Shown: one piece after another, positions 23,593 to 35,563 of the stretch
Layout of the letters: each line of letters opens with the position of its first letter
Position numbering within the stretch: position 1 is the first letter of the stretch
Source: Zoroaster sp. YZ-2022
Taxonomy: Eukaryota > Echinodermata > Asteroidea > Forcipulatida > Zoroasteridae
DNA length: 64,000 nt
Direction of reading: 5' to 3'
Assembly (NCBI GenBank): GCA_029582265.1
Contig: CM055823.1
Location: forward strand, 16,365,019 to 16,429,018
Notes under the pieces: generated by a model
Seen by the model: only the letters and a program-made list of their open reading frames with translations
Database searches by the model: none
Told to the model about the DNA's origin: nothing
Translations under genes and position numbers: made by a program

Positions 23593-23937
23593 TCTTTATT
23601 TTATTTTTGGACGAAAACCTGACGAAAACTCAACACGTTGAAGCAAAATATTCTCTAACACTAACTCGTGCTAGCACAGTTTATTTTATCAAAAAAGTTC
23701 AACATAAGCCAAGAAAACTGGAAGGAAAATTGTCCGTTTAGCTTAAGCTAAAACAAACGTGACCAACCAGTCACCTGCGCTAGAAAAAGAGGAGGATTAA
23801 TATGGCGTGATGCCGCAGGGAGCATGGGTAATAGAGGGCGCTATTGTGTGTGAGAAGTCTTAGCGTATTGTTCTGCTATATTAGGGAAATATGCATCGGT
23901 AGATGGCCCTCCAGGTAAGTAGGAGTGATGTATTATA
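23593..23937. other. no gene seen between GC-rich frame and 57-bp array
   Basis: AT-rich sequence with no splice-bounded exon. It would be the upstream region if the - strand frame ending at 23592 is real. Confidence 0.4.
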
Positions 23938-25659
23938 ATACTTTGCACCGAACATGTAAGCATCAGTAAGACCATGTAATGTGATGATTAGTAATACTTG
24001 TACACTGAACATGTAAGCATCAGTAAGACCCCATGTAATGCGATGATTAGTAATACTTGTACACCGAACATGTAAGCATCAGTAAGACCATGTAATGCGA
24101 TGATTAGTAATACTTGTACACTGAACATGTAAGCATCAGTAAGACCATGTAATGATGATTAGTAATACTTGTACACTGAACATGTAAGCATCAGTAAGAC
24201 CATGTAATGCGATGATTAGTAATACTTGTACACTGAACATGTAAGCATCAGTAAGACCATGTAATGCGATGATTAGTAATAACTTGTACACTGAACATAA
24301 AGCATCAGTAAGACCATGTAATGTGATGATTAGTAATACTTGTACACTGAACATGTAAGCATCAGTAAGACCATGTAATGTGATGATTAGTAATACTGCT
24401 GTACACTGAACATGTAAGCATCAGTAAGACCATGTATGTGATGATTAGTAATACGTACACTGAACATGTAATGTAACCATGTAATGATGATTAGTAATAC
24501 TTGTACACTGAACATGTAAGCATCAGTAAGACCATGTAATGTGATGATTAGTAATACTTGTACACTGAACATGAGCATCAGTAAGACCATGTACGATGAT
24601 TAGTAATACTTGTACACTGAACATGTAAGCATCAGTAAGACCATGTAATGTGATGATTAGTAATACTTGTACACTGAACATGTAAGCATCAGTAAGACCA
24701 TGTAATGCGATGATTAGTAATACTTGTACACTGAACATGTAAGCATCAGTAAGACCATGTAATGCGATGATTAGTAATACTTGTACACTGAACATGTAAG
24801 CATCAGTAAGACCATGTAATGCGATGATTAGTAATACTTGTACACTGAACATGTAAGCATCAGTAAGACCATGTAATGCGTGATGATTAGTAACACACCG
24901 AACATGTAAGCATCAGTAAGACCATGTAATGCGATGATTAGTAATACTTGTACACTGAACATGTAAGCATCAGTAAGACCATGTAATGTGATGATTAGTA
25001 ATACTTGTACACCGAACATGTAAGCATCAGTAAGACCATGTAATGCGATGATTAGTAATACTTGTACACTGAACATGTAAGCATCAGTAAGACCATGTAA
25101 TGTGATGATTAGTAATACTTGTACACTGAACATGTAAGCATCAGTAAGACCATGTAATGCGATGATTAGTAATACTTGTACACTGAACATGTAAGCATCA
25201 GTAAGACCATGTAATGTGATGATTAGTAATACTTGTACACTGAACATGTAAGCATCAGTAAGACCATGTAATGTGATGATTAAATGAGTAATACTTGTAC
25301 ACTGAACATGTAAGCATCAGTAAGACCATGCAATGTGATAATTAGTAATACTTGTACACTGAACATGTAAGCATCAGTAAGACCATGTAATGCGATTATT
25401 AGTAATACTTGTACACTGAACATGTAAGCATCAGTAAGACCATGTAATGTGATGATTAGTAATACTTGTACACTGAACATGTAAGCATCAGGAAGACCAT
25501 GTAATGTGATGATCAGTAATACTTGTACACTGAACATGTAAGCATCAGTAAGACCATGTAATGCGATGATCAGTAATACTTGTACACTGAACATGTAAGC
25601 ATCAGTAAGACCATGTAATGTGATGATTAGTAATACTTGTACACTGAACATGTAACTAC
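23938..25659. repeat. 57-bp minisatellite, about 30 units
   Basis: The unit starts GTAAGCATCAGTAAGACC and continues TGTAATGCGATGATTAGTAA to TACTTGTACACTGAACAT. As 57 is 19 codons, the - strand reads as repeats of MFSVQVLLIIALHGLTDAY. Indels at about 24290, 24400, 24455, 24590, 24885 and 25282 break the frame repeatedly, so I do not regard it as coding. Confidence 0.95.
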
Positions 25660-26829
25660 ATGTATACAAGAACCCAAACAAAACACTTAATTTATCACTT
25701 TACTGTCTGATCTGTATGGACAGTTGGGATACATCAAGTAGACCAAACTTAAACAATTCTATTTTAATAATACTGTCAATGCACTGTTGAGATACTTTGG
25801 AAATAAGACGGGCAAAAAACAGACTCTGAAAACAGTAAACGCAGTTTTGCTTGTATGCCAAATAAATTTAGCAAGACTGGAAACAGTGCAGCTTATTTCT
25901 GCTAGTCCAACATACAGAGCTATTCAAGGGACGTGGTGAAAAAATAAATACTAATATCTCATAACCATTAAGCTTAAATACATCATGTCATTAAACTTAC
26001 TTCATAGTAATGTCAGATTTACAAGATATAAGTTACATTCATGATAACTTACTTTAATTTAAAACAGAAATTATTATTTTAATAGAAGCTGACTCTTTTT
26101 GTTGATTTTCTTTTTAACACGTTCCTTTAACACTTAATGTTACATGTACATGTATTCAATCAGATTTACATCATGGATTGAACTGCTTTCTCATTTTCTT
26201 TGTATAGGCTTCTCATAACCAGCAATGATCTTTCACATTGAAAAACATTATAATATTACATTATGCATTGAAATAATGTTAAGTTCATGATATGTGTAAT
26301 GTACAGTACAAGGTACAAAGCAGTATGCTACTAGAAAGAAGCTGAAAGACTGGAAACGCTACGGTGCATACATGATTTTGCCTTGACAAAATACATGTAT
26401 GCAAGTCCCCTCAGTTTACATCATTGGGGATTGTAATCGATGAAGTAATTGATTTACACTCACATGTAATTCTTCTTGCACTCTTCCATCAAAATCAGTG
26501 TTACTGCAGTATGATGTCCAGCATGTATGTGCATGTTGTGGACTGTCTGAGATACAACACTAGAAGCTATGTAAGATGCCTGGATCTGAAACACTTTGGC
26601 TACATTTTTGGCTTCATCTCGATCTTTACAATGTGTTGCAGGAGATTAAAAAATATAAGTGCAAGATGATAAAATACTTTTTTGAAATTGCTTAAAGGAA
26701 AATCAACAACATATACTTGGTGTTAAGTTGGTACAGTTATCAATCAATCAAGTGCTTTCATTTGGGAGAATTCACAAAAAGTGTTGTGTTCCAATGTTGC
26801 ACCTTCTCTTTCTCAAGGAAATTCTCTAA
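25660..26829. other. unique non-coding spacer
   Basis: AT-rich, no exon or known repeat seen. It carries several TACATGTA octamers (25666, near 26139, 26391). It separates the 57-bp array from unit B. Confidence 0.5.
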
Positions 26830-27569
26830 AAGGGAAAACACTAAAAAATTTTAATTCCTGGTAATTTTCATTGAGGAAAATACAAATACCATTTTGTGCT
26901 TTGGAACAACTGTTCAAATCACTTGTTGATTCATTTTGACTTAACTGAAACAAATAAATTTGGTGCAAATACCTGATACAGTTCCAGCAGGACTTAAAAA
27001 GAGCATTATTGATAAGTATAGGATATCCAATAAAATATAATTACCATTATTGTCTGCCTTTCTGAGTGAATCTAGCATATTAAGAATCCATCTTATCCGC
27101 AATGTCTTTTCTTGAGAATTTCTGACAACAGTCAACATCGGCCTAAAGACAAGAAATTCAGAAATAATGTAGAACATTAATCATTTGAAAAGTAATGAGT
27201 ATCAAAATAATAGTTGGCTCTGATGACCCAGCTGATGATGATGAGGTCCAAGAGTTTTATTGTGCATGCATATATTGTGCAGACAAATGGCACATCATTT
27301 TGACAACTAGAGCTGCTTGGTACACCCGTACATCATAACATGGATGAATAGATTAAATGCCATCTAAACCTAGCTTTAAACTATGGTCAGAAGCTTAAAT
27401 AATTTCTATTTCCTCATGTTCATGAAAAGCATTATTGCATGCTCAGATTCAAGCTTTGCCAGCATCAAGTTGGGTTAAGATCGACCCAATGCTGAGATAA
27501 AGAGTACCTAACTATAAACGCCAACCCCATGTGTATATAGTCTGTGAATGTTTTTTATTTCAAACTTAC

Positions 27570-27667
27570 CACTCTGGTCAATGGGGTACCCGGTTCCCGA
27601 TGCTTGATAAGTTTGTACTGAATACCGATTGTGGATGCTTTGCAGATGGGCGATAGAATTTGATGGT
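27570..27667 (-). pseudogene. unit B exon without the fold-back
   Basis: Acceptor TTATTTCACAG, donor GTAAGTTTG, 98 nt. Frame 0 continues from the 54-nt exon as TIKFYRPSAKHPQS but meets TGA near the end. Frame 2 (HQILSPICKAS ... TPLTRV) is open throughout and joins the next exon as ADV. One indel seems to separate the two frames. Confidence 0.5.
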
Positions 27668-28018
27668 CTGTGAAATAATAATAATAGTATATAAATATTA
27701 GGTGCCTCAGGGTCACATGAATAGAATTATATTACATTAGGTAACATCTGAATTGTCCCATTTCACAAGGCAATACCGAGTGATATGAGACAGAGATATA
27801 ATTCTAACCATTTTTCAAAATAAAGGCACTCAATTAATATTTGTTTTATGTAACTCACACACAGATCATTGTCATTTGATTACACAATCACCAGTTCAGT
27901 CACCTTTATTTACTAATAAAGTCATTCTAAATGAGACCCAGAAATGTGTACATTGTGTACATATAACAAATTGTAACTTTTTATGTTTATTCGGTTATTT
28001 TAATATTTAATTTAGTTT

Positions 28019-28365
28019 GATACAATATGAATAACTTTACCCTGAAAATGCCCTGAAAATCCATTTTGCCGTGAAATAATAGTTCACCATGATTTCACGG
28101 CAATTTCATGGTGTCTCTTCCTCTCAGATATTGGCAATAATGTTCACAGTGATTTTACGGCAAATTCACGGGGATCTTCAGAATTAATGAGCTGCCCCAA
28201 AACTGCCACAAGAAGTTTGTGTCGTTTTCACTGCGAAGAAATTCCAAGAGTATTTCATGGCGTTTTCACGGTGTTGTGTCGTCATAAAATTGCTGTGAAC
28301 TATTTATTTCACGGTAAAACAGATTTTCAGGGCATTTTTAGGGTAAAGTTATTCATAGTGTTATC
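28019..28365. mobile_element. MITE with long TIRs (GGGTAAAGTT family), unit B
   Basis: Ends are inverted copies (ATGAATAACTTTACCC at left, complement at right) that extend inward over TGAAAATGCCCTGAAAAT. Units A, D and E lack it at the same site; unit C has it (43138-43485). Many TTTCACGG/CCGTGAAA motifs make the interior fold back. No coding capacity. Confidence 0.75.
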
Positions 28366-28616
28366 TTTTACTATTTTTTCATAAGAAGCAATTATTTGCC
28401 CTTTACAAATTTCTCATTACATTAACATAATTATTTTGAGTTCCTTACCAATGTAGAACCCCTGTACAAATGCTGAATTTGAAAGGCTTCACTGCACCTC
28501 ACTCAGCTATAGTAGTATATACATGTATGTGTATGATGAGCATGCAGTAATTTCCTTTGATACCAAAACTGACAACAGTTGTTTTTTTCACTATTAGCAT
28601 CACGTGATAAACTTAC

Positions 28617-28670
28617 CGAGTGCTTCGTACGTTTTGCTGATTCAGTTATTTGGACTTGAGAATCTTCTTC
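28617..28670 (-). pseudogene. unit B 54-nt exon
   Basis: Same splice borders and length as 11665-11718 and the same acidic/basic peptide with one or two changes. A weaker, older copy of this region occurs at about 29770-29900 in the same unit, suggesting an earlier internal duplication. Confidence 0.5.
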
Positions 28671-29393
28671 CTACCAAAACAAATAATAAAGTAACACAAA
28701 TGTACACAATTAATGATATTGTAATTTGCACTATTAATGGTCCCTTCATGCACGCATGCTACTCGACCTTGTCTAAAAGGCCTGCATGCAATTTGCAACA
28801 AATAATATCAGGGAATTTTCATAAATTATGAGCCAGGGACAATATCATCACGATCAACAGGGCATGGAATCGGAGTGCTAGTTTTAGATTAACTCAATGA
28901 CTGAAAATAATACCCCACTTGATAAGGTCTTATTACTGTTAGGGCTGTGTTGAATAATCAAATATTCAATCAATGGTTCAAATATCCGGTTGGTTTTTCC
29001 GGTTCAAACATTTGAAGAAAAAGAAATTAACTTTTTGTTGATTTTTTTTTATTAGCGCTTCCATCATTAACACCCCCCCCCCTCCCAATAATCCTTTTGT
29101 GTACATTTGGTCAACACCTATAGCAAGTCCATCCTAATCCGGGTGACATTATGTTTAGTACATTTTTTGACCTCACTATATCAGACGTGCTCGTTTTATC
29201 GAATATTCGACTGAAATCAAAATCCGAATATCCGGTTACCAAATTATTTGAAAACGCACAACCCTAATTACTGTTGCTGCTGCATAAATGAGCCAGAAAG
29301 TCTGTTCTGATCGCAGATATAGTGTGCCTTTAATGTATGACAAGGGCATTTAAGGCATGATTAATTATGGATGAGCCAAAACAAATTCTTTAC

Positions 29394-29465
29394 CTGGCAT
29401 ACAAATGATGTACTTGTAAGAGGGTCCTCATCAGTGTGTATTCCTGATGTAGATGCTGCTGCAAC
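29394..29465 (-). pseudogene. unit B 72-nt exon
   Basis: Open in phase 0 (VAAASTSGIHTDEDPLTSTS, then FVCQ). Bounded by AATGTTAG and GTAAAG. Intact. Confidence 0.55.
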
Positions 29466-30536
29466 CTAACATTAAGAAATCAAAGATAGAAGACACATTA
29501 TTAAGTAAAAGAATGCCTTCAATGAGGATTTCATTTTGAAAATGAAATTGATGTGGGCGGTAATGACCAAGCAACAAACTGTAATTCCCTTATTAAATGA
29601 GCTTACATGGCAAGAAACAAACACAGTCTCTGCGGTCTTAAATCACATTAAGGTTGACATACTTTTTACACAGCTATACTTGCATCAATCTATATCTGCA
29701 AAAACGCATACAAACAAAATTATTTGAAGACCTTTCTGGAGTTCCTTGTAAACAATGTATGGTAACATTCATGCTAAACTTGAAAGGCTGCACTGCACTC
29801 ATCATTCAGCATGCAGTAATTTCCCTTAATACCAAACTAGACTGCAGTCGCTGCGCTTTTAAACAGAGTACTTTGTACATTTTGCTGATTCAGTTCTTTG
29901 GACCAAAAGAACAAAATTATCAATGTTCCAATGAAAACAAAAAGTAACATCTTTAATATTTTTTTGGATTTATTGTAACGTTGAATTTCTGTCTCTGGAA
30001 GAACATTAATAATTGTTGTTGTTTGAGATTGCCAATACAGTGTAGGGGCTATAATTGGGACGTGGCATCACAAAATTAGCTAAGAATCTAAAATTTAGAT
30101 TTTTGATTCTACTGAACAGAGCAGAAAGACTGCTTTCAAATTGTGTATAGACACTATTCTAATATTTGTCATTTACAATTGACATAATTAGTGCTAATTT
30201 AATATTAAATAACATAATTTTGTCATCACTGGCAAATTATACAGTTTTAACTGGTGTTTATATATTGACATCAAATATTCAGTATTATTTCAACTACTCT
30301 GATTAGAGTTAATTAATTGTTAATAACAATAAATGAAAATTATTTCTTGAAACCGTGTTCAAAAAGCAATCTTTCAAACAAATAGAAGGCCATCATTCTT
30401 TGTTTAAAAATACAAAGTTTATTTAAAAATACAACAAAAATCTAGTTTTTTTAAAACAATTTTCACACATTGTCCATAATGCTTTTTGTTCTTAAATATG
30501 TAAATATTTATTGTTGATAGTTTATGTCCAACGTAC

Positions 30537-30629
30537 CTTACACAGAACTGATGAAAGCATGTTGCATGTCCTTATTTTTTCTCTGTTTTCCTGTGCAGCT
30601 TTGATCATCATTTTTTGGAAGGCTTGCAA
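30537..30629 (-). pseudogene. unit B exon, internally deleted
   Basis: Acceptor GATCATTGCAG, donor GTACGTTGG. It reads 31 codons in phase 0 (LQAFQKMMIKAAQENREKIR, then TCNMLSSVLCK). Unit C shows about 34 more codons after MMIK (NDLFQAVDTLSQREAHQ and so on), so unit B has an in-frame deletion. A possible preceding exon at 30630-30728 is open in two frames and unresolved. Confidence 0.5.
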
Positions 30630-31758
30630 CTGCAATGATCACCAAAACAAATATTAATTTGGCAGATATGGCAACTACAGAATCAATCCCCTCATCATTT
30701 GATGGCAAAAAATGTTTTACACCTGTAAATAAATCAATTTATTACACATTTTAACTTGGGAACAGAACACAGCAATCGCCCTGTTGAGTGGAACTGATCC
30801 ACCCATTCTGCAGTGTGCATTTACATGATCCAACTTATTGAAAGAAGCAATTCTCACCATCTTATAATTAAAAGGGAGTGTATATACACCAATGGTTAAT
30901 AAATGAATGTGAATACATCCATATACTTATAGAATCAAGAGATGTATACAAGCCAAACTGTAGAAAATATGTTCACATTTGTTTGTATTTGTTAAAATGT
31001 GGAAATGTTTCAATGTCCAATGATCCATTTAAAATTTGTTCAGTATTTCGGTACCATTAACATATTACATTACAAGTATAATTCACTCAGTTACTCCCTA
31101 AATTAATTAGGACAAAAAAATACCCTTTCATTCCCGCTCTCAAAATATTCGGATAACATCATACACTGACATCCTGCAACTTGAATTTGTATGTATAAAA
31201 GTATGTTGGATATTGCAATGGTAATGAAGGGATGTATCCAAACCCCTTTTATGCTTAAACCAGTTAGAGTTAGTGTAATGCTTTCATGAGGATGCTTTCT
31301 TAAAGGGGGTATATCGTCACAATCAGAGCAGGCTTGCGGCTTGACACTGAATCCTGCACTGATAGTTTTAGATGAACTCAGATGAACGCAGTGAATATTA
31401 TATGGATATAGATACATGTAGATATACTCACCTACCTTAATTTGTTGCAGCTGTTTTACATATGATTGATTATAACAATGGTTTGCCTCCTGTCCCAACA
31501 AACAAGGGTGAATGTTCTGAACTCATAGCACCTGCTGAGGAATGTCAAGAAAAAAAATGTCTATATTAATCTCAATTATAACATGTTTAGTGTATCCAAA
31601 CCACCTTTATGCTTAAACAATAATTAAGCATTGACAATCCCATGGGGGCGTTATACTATACATGACTATATGAGGATCAAACTATATGTCTGGACGTGCA
31701 AGAAACAATTCAAGACTCTAGTTTACGGTTCATGTAAATTTCAGAACCCTTTGTTACC

Positions 31759-32011
31759 GTAAGACTAATTGCGGTGACACCATGTGGAATCTTAATTGAG
31801 TAGTAATTAGTTCTGAAAAGAACTGGAGGTACAACTCGACGTTTCGATCAGTATGCTCTGATCGTCCTCTGATCGTCCTGAGGACGATCAGAGCATACTC
31901 TGTTGTACCTCCAGTTCTTTTCAGAACTAATTACTACTCATTGAGATTCCACATGGTGTCACCGCAATTAGTCTTACTTATCATCCTCACTATGAAAAGT
32001 TATAAGTTTTT
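31759..32011. repeat. near-perfect ~100-bp-arm palindrome inserted with 11-bp target duplication
   Basis: The arms run from AAGACTAATTGCGGTGACAC to the complement near 31976, meeting at GATCGTCCTGAGGACGATC. CCTTTGTTACC flanks the block (31748-31758 and 32012-32022); unit A has the single copy at about 6770. Shorter relatives of the arm (GATCAGTATGCTCTGATCG, CAGTTCTTTTCAGAAC) lie near 5095-5160, 32875-32935 and 48390-48445, so it is a fold-back form of a dispersed repeat. Confidence 0.8.
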
Positions 32012-32117
32012 CCTTTGTTACCATATTTTAACCATTAAGGATAAAGAATCAACAAGATGTGTGTTATAAATATATAAAAAGAAATTTGATATAGAGGGTG
32101 AGAATAAGAATTCTAAC

Positions 32118-32243
32118 CTGAACACCCACTGGAGGCAGGCCGTGTATTTTATGTAGAAGCTCAGTTGCCTCTCTAGAGTTTCATTCAATATGCCTGTGGC
32201 AGCTACATGTAGGTCCAAGATGTTCTGTCTTGTGTTTGTAAAC
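32118..32243 (-). pseudogene. unit B exon, intact frame
   Basis: 126 nt, acceptor TTTCAG, donor GTTAG. Open for 41 codons: FTNTRQNILDLHVAATGILN, then ETLERQLSFYIKYTACLQWV, then FR. A TACATGTA at 32204-32211 adds two codons (His-Val) relative to unit C and keeps the frame. Confidence 0.55.
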
Positions 32244-32437
32244 CTGAAATGAGAAATGTATTGTATCAGTAATGCTAATAAGGCTAAACAGCTCAGGTTT
32301 CAAACCCAATACTTAATACTTAATATCATGACTTTCAAAAAGCCTCATCCTTGTGATCCCCAGACAGCGGCTTCCATGGGAGTGTGATCCCTGGCCAATG
32401 ACATGTGTGGAAATTGAATGGATTTTGATGCTTAGTG

Positions 32438-32582
32438 CCCCCAGAACAAAGATATTGACAAAATAGGGAGAACCAACACAGAGCTAGATAGCTCTAGATA
32501 CCGGTACGGTAACCCAGTTGTTGCAGGTTCAAACCCCCGCTCTTGTCAATTCAGTCATTCATTTTAATAGACAGATTCAGCC
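32438..32582 (+). mobile_element. short SINE-like insertion with B box
   Basis: About 145 bp absent from unit A (near 6350) but also present in unit C at 47785-47930. It contains GGTTCAAACCC, a B-box match, preceded by ACCGGTACGGTAACCCAG. An imperfect CACT(G/A)AG occurs at both edges. The A box is not clear. Confidence 0.4.
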
Positions 32583-33195
32583 ACTCAGTGCAATATATTC
32601 ATCATGATAATTTTTTTTCCTGACACATCCAGCATTTTTCTGACTGACTTATGAATGCTTTGATTGAACATAAATTGGCAGAACTCATTGATTGATTTTC
32701 ACTGAAACACATTTAACTTTGTACAGTTCAGTGAGGAAATAAATAAACTCACCACTATATATACTTCAGTATTTTACCAAGCAGTTGCTTTGTTTCAAAA
32801 GAGATAAAGATTTTCTTCAAGAACAGCTATAACTTTAATCTTTTAAACATTTATAGGGCTAGGGGAAGGCGATCAGAGCATACTGATCGCAATGTCAAGT
32901 TGTAACCAACCGGTTCTTTTCAGAACTATTTACAGTACTATTCAAAAGAGAATTTCTACATAGTGTCACCACAAACAGTCTTTACTAATTCTTGGTGTAA
33001 AATGTAACAGGTTTTCAAACCCAACAGTCATGATCAATGCATACTCAACTGCATGCATATACATCCATCATGAGAACAATTCCTGGTAAAAAAAAACAGT
33101 GTTGTAAAACTTAATTTCATAATTTGTTTCCCCCCTACCCATGCCCCATCCCCTTCTATACTGCACTGAGCTTGAGACTAACAAGGTTTACTCAC

Positions 33196-33303
33196 CACTG
33201 ATCTGTGACTTCATTTCTGATTGACATGCACACTTTATATTGACAGCAGGTACTTGTTGACCGTTTTTGGTTGTTTCTCATTGCAGCAAGGGTCAGCACA
33301 ATT
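33196..33303 (-). pseudogene. unit B first visible exon, 108 nt
   Basis: Acceptor TTATTTAG, donor GTGAGTAAAC. One frame is open: IVLTLAAMRNNQKRSTSTCC, then QYKVCMSIRNEVTDQW. Unit C has the same exon (48708-48815). It does not join in phase to the next known exon, so an exon between them is probably lost. Absent from unit A. Confidence 0.45.
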
Positions 33304-33610
33304 CTAAATAACAGGAAGAAATATATTTATACAGGAATTATGTAAAAGTTACATTCAGTTTTCAAATGATACACACACATGTACTTGAAACTGCATTGAT
33401 ACAAATCAGGTTTGTACCAATGCAGTATATGGTTAAAACTGTGCTGCACATTCAAGTTAGCTCTGGTTACTACATTAAGGTATTCTAGACATGTGCTGTG
33501 TACTTAAGAGACCTGGACGTATTTTAAATCACTTTAATTACTCCAACATTCTCAAATATACACACTGGGCTCTCTTCTACTCATCACATTGTATGACAAC
33601 CACCAGTCAC

Positions 33611-33819
33611 TATTAACTTTACCCTGAAAATGCCCTGAAAATCTGTTTTGCCGTAAAATAACAGTTCACCGTAATTTCACAGCAATAATGTTTACAGTGA
33701 TTTCAGGGCAAATTCACGGCGCTCTCGAGAATGAATGAGCTGCCCCAAAACTGCCACAAGGACCGGAGTTCATGGTGTTTTCACGGCGAAGGAATCCCAA
33801 GAGTATTTCATGGCGTTTT
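33611..33819. mobile_element. left half of GGGTAAAGTT-family MITE, truncated
   Basis: Starts ACTTTACCCTGAAAATGCCC like the full copy at 28019 and stops at CATGGCGTTTT, where LINE Y sequence begins. The copy at 49131-49363 is cut at the same base, so both descend from one truncated ancestor. Confidence 0.7.
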
Positions 33820-33994
33820 GGTAACGCTATCTCCGAGCCTGTTATTCTTGACTATTCTGTACCTCAAGGCTAAGTGCTCGGCCCACAGTGGTTTACTGTT
33901 TATACCTTTCCAGTTTGTGATATCATTTTGAAGTATAATTTAAATTACCATGTCTACGCTGATGACACACAGCTTTACATTACTTTTAAATCTT
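33820..33994 (+). mobile_element. LINE Y fragment (CR1/L2-like RT)
   Basis: Encodes NAISEPVILDYSVPQG, a stop, then VLGPQWF and NYHVYADDTQLYITFKS, the RT palm with YADD. The stop in the PQG(S)VLGP motif is shared with 54691-55640. The fragment joins unit D sequence at TCTT. Confidence 0.75.
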
Positions 33995-35079
33995 ATGTCT
34001 ACATCTTATACAAAATCAAATTGTCTATGGCAACATTTGAATGGCCACTTAGTCATAAACCAAGGGCAATAAATAAATTACCTCTGAGTATTTGGGGTTG
34101 CAGTGGCTGGCCTGAATCAAATAATGTGGTCCCTTTCAAATAAACCGCAATTAAAAGTAGATAAATAAATTTGAAATGGCAGAGACAAGCACTGGTAAAT
34201 AAACTAACAAGTTACTTATATCTATCTTTTCATTGGAATAGCAATTGCACTGATATATGGATCAAAGCAGGATTTTAGAAAAAGCAGAAGTGAATGAGAA
34301 TTTCTCTTACAGCAAACATAAGCAAACTTAATACCTTGGTGTCACTGTTGAGGCAGAACATCCTCGTAAGACAGTCAGCTACTACTTGAGTTGCTCCTCA
34401 GAGAAGGGGCCCCCCTCTTCAAGTCAAAACGTAATTCTGCTGTATGAGAATAACAGATTTGTAATGTTTGTAGACTAGAACTACATGTATATGTTAGCCA
34501 GCTACTTCTATTCCATTAGAGTGGTCAAACCATTCAATAAGTTGCCAGAAACATTGGCTACCTTTAAGAAAAGAGTCCTTCCCATATGTGTACAGGACTA
34601 AACAAAGTGTCCAAGTAAGTATCATGTTTTAACAGTGACTTAACATTTATGAGTAAACATTTGTATACGTGTTAATGGACCACATCATGCTGACACCATT
34701 GTATTTCCTTTTTATCTTGAACTTTAACCTTACGGGGTCAAATTTAAAAAGCCTTCTTTGATGTACCAAGACTAATCCACCAATCAAGTATGAAGATTAT
34801 CCACAAAGTATTTATGACGTGTGATGGATGGATGGACACATGCACAAAGAACAAGTATGCTCCTCTTTGCTTTGACTTTGGCATACAAATAAATACAAAT
34901 GTTTAGAATTGAAAAACATTTTTTTTAAAAGGATGTTGACCTTACGTGCAAGAGTAGAGATTTAAACAACAAATCAAAAATTCAGTCAACCACAATAGCT
35001 ATTCCTAGTTTTAGCAATGTGAAGACTACTCACGCAATTAAATCCTACCACTATCCAAGCATCTAAACCAACACTTACC

Positions 35080-35127
35080 TCTTGAATCTTTCCTCCATTG
35101 AAACGGTAATGAAGTTGACATCTCTCC
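35080..35127 (-). pseudogene. unit D 48-nt exon, intact
   Basis: Reads GEMSTSLPFQWRKDSR across phases that fit both neighbours (SSRK upstream, VGLCFD downstream in unit A). It is the best surviving version of this exon. Confidence 0.55.
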
Positions 35128-35480
35128 TGTAAAGACAAGTTTAGAAAACATGAGGAAACCATCCCCATGTACATAATTTGTTTTATTTTCTTTTGCTTAT
35201 GTGATACATGTCCTCTAAAGCAGTATCTTATGTGTCAACATATCCTGGCCCTTAATGACCAAATGCTATTTGCTACTTAGACAACTTGTATCTACACAAG
35301 TACATGAGGCACATTTGATGCAATGCTCATTTCATATGAACACATCATGCATGTACATGAAGACACACATAAAGTTGTATTCATTGATGAAAATGAATCA
35401 ATTCTATCAAACAACAAATGCAACCAAAAGATCTTAGATCCGAATAGTCATGTGATGTGATTATGAAAATAATTACTCAC

Positions 35481-35563
35481 CTTTCCTTGAAGAATATTCT
35501 TCAAAATAGTCTTTGTGTCCAAGTATCTTATCTGTTATCATATCCTGCTCCATTTTTGCAACG
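35481..35563 (-). pseudogene. unit D 83-nt exon, intact
   Basis: Same splice sites and frame as 14171-14253 (MEQDMITDKILGHKDYFEEY). The base changes against unit A at the 5' edge do not break the frame. Confidence 0.55.

Larger units (their letters stand above)
26830..33819 (-). pseudogene. unit B: - strand copy of the unidentified gene
   Basis: Exons on - in transcript order: 33303-33196, 32243-32118, 30629-30537, 29465-29394, 28670-28617, 27667-27570 and 27142-27045. The frame is continuous through three adjoining phase-0 exons (LQAFQKMMIK ... VLCK, VAAASTS ... VCQ, EEDSQ ... TKHS). It lacks LINE Z and the TGTGACCC MITE and keeps their empty sites, so it resembles the ancestral arrangement. 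Defects: the 27570-27667 frame ends in a stop (RVPH then TGA), and the 27045-27142 exon has deletion and insertion. The exons equivalent to 5592-5671 and to those beyond 13530 in unit A are missing. Confidence 0.55.

Noticed and set aside
23938..25659. CRISPR-like direct repeats
   Set aside because: Head-to-tail 57-bp units with no spacers, in a eukaryotic intron-rich sequence.
24136..25681. Repeated MFSVQVLLIIALHGLTDAY frame in the 57-bp array
   Set aside because: Period of 19 codons makes it open by arithmetic. Indels break it at many points and no signal or gene context was seen.
31103..31501. 122-132 codon frames at 7443-7811 and 31103-31501 as a conserved gene
   Set aside because: They cross a predicted acceptor and donor and include dispersed-repeat sequence (CAGAGCAGGCTTGC, GATATACTCCCTTT). 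Conservation follows from the unit duplication, and unit C lacks the middle.
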